A stretch of 64,000 nucleotides of DNA, from the NCBI RefSeq assembly GCF_040436345.1, contig NC_133230.1, positions 16,936,197 to 17,000,196 of the forward strand, in the 5' to 3' direction. The notes beneath the pieces are model-generated. The model was not told the origin of the DNA and did no database searches. It worked only from the letters and a program-made list of their open reading frames with translations. Position 1 is the stretch's first letter. The number at the start of each line of letters is the position of its first letter. The position numbers and the translations under genes are program-made. This document shows positions 1 to 11,500 of this stretch, piece by piece. This DNA is from Pagrus major (Eukaryota; Chordata; Actinopteri; Spariformes; Sparidae).

Positions 1-28
1 GTGTCTCGTTCAGCGAGTAGAGGACCAC

Positions 29-41
29 ATTCGTGACGAAT
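29..41. other. B-specific palindrome ATTCGTGACGAAT (exemplar)
   Basis: This is a perfect 6-bp dyad around a single centre base, present in essentially every B unit. The matching position in A units reads ATTTGGGAGCGAT and has no dyad. It lies 32 bp before the first telomeric hexamer of the unit. It could be a protein-binding site or a minor hairpin. No function can be assigned from sequence. Confidence 0.7.
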
Positions 42-72
42 TTCGAGTCAATCGGTCAAAAGACTACCGTAA

Positions 73-116
73 CCCTAACCCTAGCTCCATAACCCTAACC
101 CTAACCCTAACCCTAA
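73..116 (+). repeat. Telomeric hexamer tracts of a B unit (exemplar)
   Basis: Positions 73-84 hold two hexamers, the second ending in G instead of A. Positions 93-116 hold four perfect CCCTAA copies. The same pattern recurs in every B unit, so the array carries roughly 850 telomere-type hexamers. The second tract varies from three copies (at about 902 and 5000) to six (at about 11474-11509). One variant hexamer, CCCTGA, is seen at about 20185. The complementary strand has four GGG runs with 3-nt loops, the minimum for an intramolecular G-quadruplex of telomeric type. Confidence 0.93.
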
Positions 117-121
117 TGCCA

Positions 122-131
122 GCCTTAAGGC
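122..131. other. B-specific palindrome GCCTTAAGGC (exemplar)
   Basis: This perfect 10-bp palindrome sits 5 bp after the last CCCTAA of the tract and recurs in every B unit. With the palindrome at 29-41 it brackets the telomeric tract. A units lack it. Confidence 0.7.
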
Positions 132-160
132 AGTCTCATGAAACATTGTCTCTTTTCACT

Positions 161-311
161 AAAATATTCACCAAAAATACAAATTTCACCGGAATCCGAT
201 GGGGACTGCTGTGTCTCGTTCAGCCAGTATAGGAGCACATTTGGGAGCGATTTCGAGTCAATCGGTCCAAAGACCTGGAAGCTATTGAAAAAATGGGCCA
301 CTTTTTTCTTT
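161..311 (+). repeat. Unit A, 151-bp monomer (exemplar)
   Basis: This is the first complete A unit, phased to start at AAAATATTCACC. Four A units follow in a row (161-764), each exactly 151 bp. The A-specific part is the 37-bp stretch from CTGGAAGCTATTG to TTTTTTCTTT, which includes an A6 and a T6 run. Its middle carries CCAGTATAGGAGC. Common A variants elsewhere are GGTTCAAAG for GGTCCAAAG, TTGTGAGCG or TTGGGGGCG for TTGGGAGCG, and ACCGTAATCC for ACCGGAATCC. These variants serve as markers for tracing higher-order repeats. The monomer length is close to the DNA wrapped in one nucleosome core, which is a known feature of some satellites and here only a remark. Confidence 0.95.
251..267 (+). 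other. CENP-B-box-like motif (exemplar)
   Basis: TTTCGAGTCAATCGGTC fits the mammalian CENP-B box pattern NTTCGNNNNANNCGGGN at eight of nine fixed positions. The only mismatch is T for the last fixed G. The same 17-bp window occurs in B units (for example 41-57), so nearly every monomer carries it. By hand calculation with equal base frequencies, an 8-of-9 match is expected about 0.03 times per 151-bp unit on both strands, so chance is unlikely but not excluded. Rare units carry substitutions, for example at about 6175, 31128, 34580 and 53432. Binding by any protein is inference. Confidence 0.5.
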
Positions 312-1119
312 AAAATATTCACCAAAAATACAAATTTCACCGGAATCCGATGGGGACTGCTGTGTCTCGTTCAGCCAGTATAGGAGCACATTTGGGAGCG
401 ATTTCGAGTCAATCGGTCCAAAGACCTGGAAGCTATTGAAAAAATGGGCAACTTTTTTCTTTAAAATATTCACCAAAAATACAAATTTCACCGGAATCCG
501 ATGGGGACTGCTGTGTCTCGTTCAGCCAGTATAGGAGCACATTTGGGAGCGATTTCGAGTCAATCGGTCCAAAGACCTGGAAGCTATTGAAAAAATGGGC
601 CACTTTTTTCTTTAAAATATTCACCAAAAATACAAATTTCACCGGAATCCGATGGGGACTGCTGTGTCTCGTTCAGCCAGTATAGGAGCACATTTGGGAG
701 CGATTTCGAGTCAATCGGTCCAAAGACCTGGAAGCTATTGAAAAAATGGGCCACTTTTTTCTTTAAAATATTCACCAAAAATACAAATTTCACCGGAATC
801 CGATGGGGACTGCTGTGTCTCATTCAGCGAGTAGAGGACCACATTCGTGACGAATTTCGAGTCAATCGGTCAAAAGACGACCGTAACCCTAACCCTAGCT
901 CCATAACCCTAACCCTAACCCTAATGCCAGCCTTAAGGCAGTCTCATGAAACATTGTCTCTTTTTACTAAAATATTCACCAAAAATACAAATTTCACCGG
1001 AATCCGATGGGGACTGCTGTGTCTCGTTCAGCCAGTATAGGAGCACATTTGGGAGCGATTTCGAGTCAATCGGTCCAAAGACCTGGAAGCTATTGAAAAA
1101 ATGGGCCACTTTTTTCTTT

Positions 1120-1329
1120 AAAATATTCACCAAAAATACAAATTTCACCGGAATCCGATGGGGACTGCTGTGTCTCGTTCAGCGAGTAGAGGACCACATT
1201 CGTGACGAATTTCGAGTCAATCGGTCAAAAGACTACCGTAACCCTAACCCTAGCTCCATAACCCTAACCCTAACCCTAACCCTAATGCCAGCCTTAAGGC
1301 AGTCTCATGAAACATTGTCTCTTTTCACT
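1120..1329 (+). repeat. Unit B, 210-bp telomere-containing monomer (exemplar)
   Basis: This unit is phased like the A exemplar. After the shared block it has CAGCGAGTAGAGGACC (or CAGCAAGTAG), then the palindrome ATTCGTGACGAAT and the 17-bp shared block. The 96-bp cassette follows: two hexamers (CCCTAACCCTAG), the linker CTCCATAA, usually four CCCTAA, then ATGCCAGCCTTAAGGC and ATGAAACATTGTCTC. The cassette replaces the 37-bp A-specific stretch. The difference of 59 bp is exactly the difference between 210 and 151. B units of 204, 216 and 222 bp occur where the second tract has three, five or six hexamers. Confidence 0.95.
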
Positions 1330-3300
1330 AAAATATTCACCAAAAATACAAATTTCACCGGAATCCGATGGGGACTGCTGTGTCTCGTTCAGCCAGTATA
1401 GGAGCACATTTGGGAGCGATTTCGAGTCAATCGGTCCAAAGACCTGGAAGCTATTGAAAAAATGGGCCACTTTTTTCTTTAAAATATTCACCAAAAATAC
1501 AAATTTCACCGGAATCCGATGGGGACTGCTGTGTCTCGTTCAGCCAGTATAGGAGCACATTTGGGAGCGATTTCGAGTCAATCGGTCCAAAGACCTGGAA
1601 GCTATTGAAAAAATGGGCAACTTTTTTCTTTAAAATATTCACCAAAAATACAAATTTCACCGGAATCCGATGGGGACTGCTGTGTCTCGTTCAGCCAGTA
1701 TAGGAGCACATTTGGGAGCGATTTCGAGTCAATCGGTCCAAAGACCTGGAAGCTATTGAAAAAATGGGCCACTTTTTTCTTTAAAATATTCACCAAAAAT
1801 ACAAATTTCACCGGAATCCGATGGGGACTGCTGTGTCTCGTTCAGCCAGTATAGGAGCACATTTGGGAGCGATTTCGAGTCAATCGGTCCAAAGACCTGG
1901 AAGCTATTGAAAAAATGGGCCACTTTTTTCTTTAAAATATTCACCAAAAATACAAATTTCACCGGAATCCGATGGGGACTGCTGTGTCTCATTCAGCGAG
2001 TAGAGGACCACATTCGTGACGAATTTCGAGTCAATCGGTCAAAAGACGACCGTAACCCTAACCCTAGCTCCATAACCCTAACCCTAACCCTAACCCTAAT
2101 GCCAGCCTTAAGGCAGTCTCATGAAACATTGTCTCTTTTCACTAAAATATTCACCAAAAATACAAATTTCACCGGAATCCGATGGGGACTGCTGTGTCTC
2201 GTTCAGCCAGTATAGGAGCACATTTGGGAGCGATTTCGAGTCAATCGGTCCAAAGACCTGGAAGCTATTGAAAAAATGGGCCACTTTTTTCTTTAAAATA
2301 TTCACCAAAAATACAAATTTCACCGGAATCCGATGGGGACTGCTGTGTCTCGTTCAGCCAGTATAGGAGCACATTTGGGAGCGATTTCGAGTCAATCGGT
2401 CCAAAGACCTGGAAGCTATTGAAAAAATGGGCCACTTTTTTCTTTAAAATATTCACCAAAAATACAAATTTCACCGGAATCCGATGGGGACTGCTGTGTC
2501 TCATTCAGCGAGTAGAGGACCACATTCGTGACGAATTTCGAGTCAATCGGTCAAAAGATGACCGTAACCCTAACCCTAGCTCCATAACCCTAACCCTAAC
2601 CCTAACCCTAATGCCAGCCTTAAGGCAGTCTCATGAAACATTGTCTCTTTTCACTAAAATATTCACCAAAAATACAAATTTCACCGGAATCCGATGGGGA
2701 CTGCTGTGTCTCGTTCAGCCAGTATAGGAGCACATTTGGGAGCGATTTCGAGTCAATCGGTCCAAAGACCTGGAAGCTATTGAAAAAATGGGCCACTTTT
2801 TTCTTTAAAATATTCACCAAAAATACAAATTTCACCGGAATCCGATGGGGACTGCTGTGTCTCGTTCAGCCAGTATAGGAGCACATTTGGGAGCGATTTC
2901 GAGTCAATCGGTCCAAAGACCTGGAAGCTATTGAAAAAATGGGCCACTTTTTTCTTTAAAATATTCACCAAAAATACAAATTTCACCGGAATCCGATGGG
3001 GACTGCTGTGTCTCGTTCAGCCAGTATAGGAGCACATTTGGGAGCGATTTCGAGTCAATCGGTCCAAAGACCTGGAAGCTATTGAAAAAATGGGCCACTT
3101 TTTTCTTTAAAATATTCACCAAAAATACAAATTTCACTGTAATACGATGGGGACTGCTAGAGGACCACATTCGTGACGAATTTCGAGTCAATCGGTCAAA
3201 AGACGACCGTAACCCTAACCCTAGCTCCATAACCCTAACCCTAACCCTAACCCTAATGCCAGCCTTAAGGCAGTCTCATGAAACATTGTCTCTATTCACT

Positions 3301-6300
3301 AAAATATTCACCAAAAATACAAATTTCACCGGAATCCGATGGGGACTGCTGTGTCTCGTTCAGCCAGTATAGGAGCACATTTGGGAGCGATTTCGAGTCA
3401 ATCGGTTCAAAGACCTGGAAGCTATTGAAAAAATGGGCCACTTTTTTCTTTAAAATATTCACCAAAAATACAAATTTCACCGGAATCCGATGGGGACTGC
3501 TGTGTCTCATTCAGCAAGTAGAGGACCACATTCGTGACGAATTTCGAGTCAATCGGTCAAAAGACGACCGTAACCCTAACCCTAGCTCCATAACCCTAAC
3601 CCTAACCCTAACCCTAATGCCAGCCTTAAGGCAGTCTCATGAAACATTGTCTCTTTTCACTAAAATATTCACCAAAAATACAAATTTCACCGGAATCCGA
3701 TGGGGACTGCTGTGTCTCGTTCAGCCAGTATAGGAGCACATTTGGGAGCGATTTCGAGTCAATCGGTTCAAAGACCTGGAAGCTATTGAAAAAATGGGCC
3801 ACTTTTTTCTTTAAAATATTCACCAAAAATACAAATTTCACCGGAATCCGATGGGGACTGCTGTGTCTCGTTCAGCCAGTATAGGAGCACATTTGGGAGC
3901 GATTTCGAGTCAATCGGTCCAAAGACCTGGAAGCTATTGAAAAAATGGGCCACTTTTTTCTTTAAAATATTCACCAAAAATACAAATTTCACCGTAATCC
4001 GATGGGGACTGCTGTGTCTCATTCAGCAAGTAGAGGACCACATTCGTGACGAATTTCGAGTCAATCGGTCAAAAGACGACCGTAACCCTAACCCTAGCTC
4101 CATAACCCTAACCCTAACCCTAACCCTAACCCTAATGCCAGCCTTAAGGCAGTCTCATGAAACATTGTCTCTATTCACTAAAATATTCACCAAAAATACA
4201 AATTTCACCGGAATCCGATGGGGACTGCTGCGTCTCGTTCAGCCAGTATAGGAGCACATTTGGGAGCGATTTCGAGTCAATCGGTTCAAAGACCTGGAAG
4301 CTATTGAAAAAATGGGCCACTTTTTTCTTTAAAATATTCACCAAAAATACAAATTTCACCGGAATCCGATGGGGACTGCTGTGTCTCATTCAGCAAGTAG
4401 AGGACCACATTCGTGACGAATTTCGAGTCAATCGGTCAAAAGACGACCGTAACCCTAACCCTAGCTCCATAACCCTAACCCTAACCCTAACCCTAACCCT
4501 AATGCCAGCCTTAAGGCAGTCTCATGAAACATTGTCTCTTTTCACTAAAATATTCACCAAAAACACAAATTTCACCGGAATCCGATGGGGACTGCTGTGT
4601 CTCGTTCAGCCAGTATAGGAGCACATTTGGGAGCGATTTCGAGTCAATCGGTTCAAAGACCTGGAAGCTATTGAAAAAATGGGCCACTTTTTTCTTTAAA
4701 ATATTCACCAAAAATACAAATTTCACCGGAATCCGATGGGGACTGCTGTGTCTCGTTCAGCCAGTATAGGAGCACATTTGGGAGCGATTTCGAGTCAATC
4801 GGTCCAAAGACCTGGAAGCTATTGAAAAAATGGGCCACTTTTTTCTTTAAAATATTCACCAAAAATACAAATTTCACTGTAATACGATGGGGACTGCTGT
4901 GTCTCATTCAGCAAGTAGAGGACCACATTCGTGACGAATTTCGAGTCAATCGGTCAAAAGACGACCGTAACCCTAACCCTAGCTCCATAACCCTAACCCT
5001 AACCCTAATGCCAGCCTTAAGGCAGTCTCATGAAACATTGTCTCTATTCACTAAAATATTCACCAAAAATACAAATTTCACCGGAATCCGATGGGGACTG
5101 CTGTGTCTCGTTCAGCCAGTATAGGAGCACATTTGGGAGCGATTTCGAGTCAATCGGTTCAAAGACCTGGAAGCTATTGAAAAAATGGGCCACTTTTTTC
5201 TTTAAAATATTCACCAAAAATACAAATTTCACCGGAATCCGATGGGGACTGCTGTGTCTCATTCAGCAAGTAGAGGACCACATTCGTGACGAATTTCGAG
5301 TCAATCGGTCAAAAGACGACCGTAACCCTAACCCTAGCTCCATAACCCTAACCCTAACCCTAACCCTAACCCTAATGCCAGCCTTAAGGCAGTCTCATGA
5401 AACATTGTCTCTTTTCACTAAAATATTCACCAAAAATACAAATTTCACCGGAATCCGATGGGGACTGCTGTGTCTCGTTCAGCCAGTATAGGAGCACATT
5501 TGGGAGCGATTTCGAGTCAATCGGTTCAAAGACCTGGAAGCTATTGAAAAAATGGGCCACTTTTTTCTTTAAAATATTCACCAAAAATACAAATTTCACC
5601 GGAATCCGATGGGGACTGCTGTGTCTCGTTCAGCCAGTATAGGAGCACATTTGGGAGCGATTTCGAGTCAATCGGTCCAAAGACCTGGAAGCTATTGAAA
5701 AAATGGGCCACTTTTTTCTTTAAAATATTCACCAAAAATACAAATTTCACCGTAATCCGATGGGGACTGCTGTGTCTCATTCAGCAAGTAGAGGACCACA
5801 TTCGTGACGAATTTCGAGTCAATCGGTCAAAAGACGACCGTAACCCTAACCCTAGCTCCATAACCCTAACCCTAACCCTAACCCTAATGCCAGCCTTAAG
5901 GCAGTCTCATGAAACATTGTCTCTATTCACTAAAATATTCACCAAAAATACAAATTTCACCGGAATCCGATGGGGACTGCTGTGTCTCGTTCAGCCAGTA
6001 TAGGAGCACATTTGGGAGCGATTTCGAGTCAATCGGTTCAAAGACCTGGAAGCTATTGAAAAAATGGGCCACTTTTTTCTTTAAAATATTCACCAAAAAT
6101 ACAAATTTCACCGGAATCCGATGGGGACTGCTGTGTCTCATTCAGCAAGTAGAGGACCACATTCGTGACGAATTTCCAGTCAATCGGTCAAAAGACGACC
6201 GTAACCCTAACCCTAGCTCCATAACCCTAACCCTAACCCTAACCCTAATGCCAGCCTTAAGGCAGTCTCATGAAACATTGTCTCTTTTCACTAAAATATT

Positions 6301-8556
6301 CACCAAAAATACAAATTTCACCGGAATCCGATGGGGACTGCTGTGTCTCGTTCAGCCAGTATAGGAGCACATTTGGGAGCGATTTCGAGTCAATCGGTTC
6401 AAAGACCTGGAAGCTATTGAAAAAATGGGCCACTTTTTTCTTTAAAATATTCACCAAAAATACAAATTTCACCGGAATCCGATGGGGACTGCTGTGTCTC
6501 GTTCAGCCAGTATAGGAGCACATTTGGGAGCGATTTCGAGTCAATCGGTCCAAAGACCTGGAAGCTATTGAAAAAATGGGCCACTTTTTTCTTTAAAATA
6601 TTCACCAAAAATACAAATTTCACCGTAATCCGATGGGGACTGCTGTGTCTCATTCAGCAAGTAGAGGACCACATTCGTGACGAATTTCGAGTCAATCGGT
6701 CAAAAGACGACCGTAACCCTAACCCTAGCTCCATAACCCTAACCCTAACCCTAACCCTAATGCCAGCCTTAAGGCAGTCTCATGAAACATTGTCTCTATT
6801 CACTAAAATATTCACCAAAAATACAAATTTCACCGGAATCCGATGGGGACTGCTGTGTCTCGTTCAGCCAGTATAGGAGCACATTTGGGAGCGATTTCGA
6901 GTCAATCGGTTCAAAGACCTGGAAGCTATTGAAAAAATGGGCCACTTTTTTCTTTAAAATATTCACCAAAAATACAAATTTCACCGGAATCCGATGGGGA
7001 CTGCTGTGTCTCATTCAGCAAGTAGAGGACCACATTCGTGACGAATTTCGAGTCAATCGGTCAAAAGACGACCGTAACCCTAACCCTAGCTCCATAACCC
7101 TAACCCTAACCCTAACCCTAACCCTAATGCCAGCCTTAAGGCAGTCTCATGAAACATTGTCTCTTTTCACTAAAATATTCACCAAAAATACAAATTTCAC
7201 CGGAATCCGATGGGGACTGCTGTGTCTCGTTCAGCCAGTATAGGAGCACATTTGGGAGCGATTTCGAGTCAATCGGTTCAAAGACCTGGAAGCTATTGAA
7301 AAAATGGGCCACTTTTTTCTTTAAAATATTCACCAAAAATACAAATTTCACCGGAATCCGATGGGGACTGCTGTGTCTCGTTCAGCCAGTATAGGAGCAC
7401 ATTTGGGAGCGATTTCGAGTCAATCGGTCCAAAGACCTGGAAGCTATTGAAAAAATGGGCCACTTTTTTCTTTAAAATATTCACCAAAAATACAAATTTC
7501 ACCGTAATCCGATGGGGACTGCTGTGTCTCATTCAGCAAGTAGAGGACCACATTCGTGACGAATTTCGAGTCAATCGGTCAAAAGACGACCGTAACCCTA
7601 ACCCTAGCTCCATAACCCTAACCCTAACCCTAACCCTAATGCCAGCCTTAAGGCAGTCTCATGAAACATTGTCTCTATTCACTAAAATATTCACCAAAAA
7701 TACAAATTTCACCGGAATCCGATGGGGACTGCTGTGTCTCGTTCAGCCAGTATAGGAGCACATTTGGGAGCGATTTCGAGTCAATCGGTTCAAAGACCTG
7801 GAAGCTATTGAAAAAATGGGCCACTTTTTTCTTTAAAATATTCACCAAAAATACAAATTTCACCGGAATCCGATGGGGACTGCTGTGTCTCATTCAGCAA
7901 GTAGAGGACCACATTCGTGACGAATTTCGAGTCAATCGGTCAAAAGACGACCGTAACCCTAACCCTAGCTCCATAACCCTAACCCTAACCCTAACCCTAA
8001 TGCCAGCCTTAAGGCAGTCTCATGAAACATTGTCTCTTTTCACTAAAATATTCACCAAAAATACAAATTTCACCGGAATCCGATGGGGACTGCTGTGTCT
8101 CGTTCAGCCAGTATAGGAGCACATTTGGGAGCGATTTCGAGTCAATCGGTTCAAAGACCTGGAAGCTATTGAAAAAATGGGCCACTTTTTTCTTTAAAAT
8201 ATTCACCAAAAATACAAATTTCACCGGAATCCGATGGGGACTGCTGTGTCTCGTTCAGCCAGTATAGGAGCACATTTGGGAGCGATTTCGAGTCAATCGG
8301 TCCAAAGACCTGGAAGCTATTGAAAAAATGGGCCACTTTTTTCTTTAAAATATTCACCAAAAATACAAATTTCACCGTAATCCGATGGGGACTGCTGTGT
8401 CTCATTCAGCAAGTAGAGGACCACATTCGTGACGAATTTCGAGTCAATCGGTCAAAAGACGACCGTAACCCTAACCCTAGCTCCATAACCCTAACCCTAA
8501 CCCTAACCCTAATGCCAGCCTTAAGGCAGTCTCATGAAACATTGTCTCTTTTCACT
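3301..8556 (+). repeat. Higher-order repeat, AB+AAB, about 873 bp, six copies
   Basis: Successive B units are spaced alternately one and two A units apart, giving blocks of 879, 873, 879, 873, 879 and 873 bp. The marker CTCTATTCACT (instead of CTCTTTTCACT) occurs in every second B unit here (near 3290, 4169, 5042, 5921, 6794 and 7673). This proves that the five-monomer block, not the monomer, is the amplified unit. From about 5053 the pattern of five-hexamer and four-hexamer B units repeats with a period of 1752 bp, so two 873/879 blocks were then copied together. Confidence 0.88.
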
Positions 8557-11500
8557 AAAATATTCACCAAAAATACAAATTTCACCGGAATCCGATGGGG
8601 ACTGCTGTGTCTCGTTCAGCCAGTATAGGAGCACATTTGGGAGCGATTTCGAGTCAATCGGTTCAAAGACCTGGAAGCTATTGAAAAAATGGGCCACTTT
8701 TTTCTTTAAAATATTCACCAAAAATACAAATTTCACCGGAATCCGATGGGGACTGCTGTGTCTCGTTCAGCCAGTATAGGAGCACATTTGGGAGCGATTT
8801 CGAGTCAATCGGTCCAAAGACCTGGAAGCTATTGAAAAAATGGGCCACTTTTTTCTTTAAAATATTCACCAAAAATACAAATTTCACCGGAATCCGATGG
8901 GGACTGCTGTGTCTCATTCAGCAAGTAGAGGACCACATTCGTGACGAATTTCGAGTCAATCGGTCAAAAGACGACCGTAACCCTAACCCTAGCTACATAA
9001 CCCTAACCCTAACCCTAACCCTAACCCTAATGCCAGCCTTAAGGCAGTCTCATGAAACATTGTCTCTTTTCACTAAAATATTCACCAAAAATACAAATTT
9101 CACCGGAATCCGATGGGGACTGCTGTGTCTCGTTCAGCCAGTATAGGAGCACATTTGTGAGCGATTTCGAGTCAATCGGTCCAAAGACCTGGAAGCTATT
9201 GAAAAAATGGGCCACTTTTTTCTTTAAAATATTCACCAAAAATACAAAATTCACCGGAATCCGATGGGGACTGCTGTGTCTCATTCAGCAAGTAGAGGAC
9301 CACATTCGTGACGAATTTCGAGTCAATCGGTCAAAAGACGACCGTAACCCTAACCCTAGCTACATAACCCTAACCCTAACCCTAACCCTAATGCCAGCCT
9401 TAAGGCAGTCTCATGAAACATTGTCTCTTTTCACTAAAATATTCACCAAAAATACAAATTTCACCGGAATCCGATGGGGACTGCTGTGTCTCGTTCAGCC
9501 AGTATAGGAGCACATTTGGGAGCGATTTCGAGTCAATCGGTTCAAAGACCTGGAAGCTATTGAAAAAATGGGCCACTTTTTTCTTTAAAATATTCACCAA
9601 AAATACAAATTTCACCGGAATCCGATGGGGACTGCTGTGTCTCGTTCAGCCAGTATAGGAGCACATTTGTGAGCGATTTCGAGTCAATCGGTCCAAAGAC
9701 CTGGAAGCTATTGAAAAAATGGGCCACTTTTTTCTTTAAAATATTCACCAAAAATACAAATTTCACCGGAATCCGATGGGGACTGCTGTGTCTCATTCAG
9801 CGAGTAGAGGACCACATTCGTGACGAATTTCGAGTCAATCGGTCAAAAGACGACCGTAACCCTAACCCTAGCTCCATAACCCTAACCCTAACCCTAACCC
9901 TAATGCCAGCCTTAAGGCAGTCTCATGAAACATTGTCTCTTTTCACTAAAATATTCACCAAAAATACAAATTTCACCGGAATCCGATGGGGACTGCTGTG
10001 TCTCGTTCAGCCAGTATAGGAGCACATTTGGGAGCGATTTCGAGTCAATCGGTTCAAAGACCTGGAAGCTATTGAAAAAATGGGCCACTTTTTTCTTTAA
10101 AATATTCACCAAAAATACAAATTTCACCGGAATCGGATGGGGACTGCTGTGTCTCGTTCAGCCAGTATAGGAGCACATTTGGGGGCGATTTCGAGTCAAT
10201 CGGTCCAAAGACCTGGAAGCTATTGAAAAAATGGGCCACTTTTTTCTTTAAAATATTCACCAAAAATACAAATTTCACCGGAATCCGATGGGGACTGCTG
10301 TGTCTCATTCAGCGAGTAGAGGACCACATTCGTGACGAATTTCGAGTCAATCGGTCAAAAGACGACCGTAACCCTAACCCTAGCTCCATAACCCTAACCC
10401 TAACCCTAACCCTAATGCCAGCCTTAAGGCAGTCTCATGAAACATTGTCTCTTTTCACTAAAATATTCACCAAAAATACAAATTTCACCGGAATCCGATG
10501 GGGACTGCTGTGTCTCGTTCAGCCAGTATAGGAGCACATTTGGGAGCGATTTCGAGTCAATCGGTTCAAAGACCTGGAAGCTATTGAAAAAATGGGCCAC
10601 TTTTTTCTTTAAAATATTCACCAAAAATACAAATTTCACCGGAATCCGATGGGGACTGCTGTGTCTCGTCCAGCCAGTATAGGAGCACATTTGGGAGCGA
10701 TTTCGAGTCAATCGGTCCAAAGACCTGGAAGCTATTGAAAAAATGGGCCACTTTTTTCTTTAAAATATTCACCAAAAATACAAATTTCACCGTAATCCGA
10801 TGGGGACTGCTGTGTCTCATTCAGCAAGTAGAGGACCACATTCGTGACGAATTTCGAGTCAATCGGTCAAAAGACGACCGTAACCCTAACCCTAGCTCCA
10901 TAACCCTAACCCTAACCCTAACCCTAATGCCAGCCTTAAGGCAGTCTCATGAAACATTGTCTCTTTTCACTAAAATATTCACCAAAAATACAAATTTCAC
11001 CGGAATCCGATGGGGACTGCTGTGTCTCGTTCAGCGAGTAGAGGACCACATTCGTGACGAATTTCGAGTCAATCGGTCAAAAGACGACCGTAACCCTAAC
11101 CCTAGCTCCATAACCCTAACCCTAACCCTAACCCTAATGCCAGCCTTAAGGCAGTCTCATGAAACATTGTCTCTTTTCACTAAAATATTCACCAAAAATA
11201 CAAATTTCACCGGAATCCGATGGGGACTGCTGTGTCTCGTTCAGCCAGTATAGGAGCACATTTGGGAGCGATTTCGAGTCAATCGGTCCAAAGACCTGGA
11301 AGCTATTGAAAAAATGGGCCACTTTTTTCTTTAAAATATTCACCAAAAATACAAATTTCACCGGAATCCGATGGGGACTGCTGTGTCTCATTCAGCAAGT
11401 AGAGGACCACATTCGTGACGAATTTCGAGTCAATCGGTCAAAAGACGACCGTAACCCTAACCCTAGCTCCATAACCCTAACCCTAACCCTAACCCTAACC

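Noticed and set aside
1..200. True chromosome terminus at the left edge
   Set aside because: Hexamer tracts are short and embedded in satellite monomers. No pure telomeric run is present in the window.
3150..3170. New monomer type in a shortened B unit
   Set aside because: It is a single 18-bp deletion in one B unit, not amplified elsewhere.
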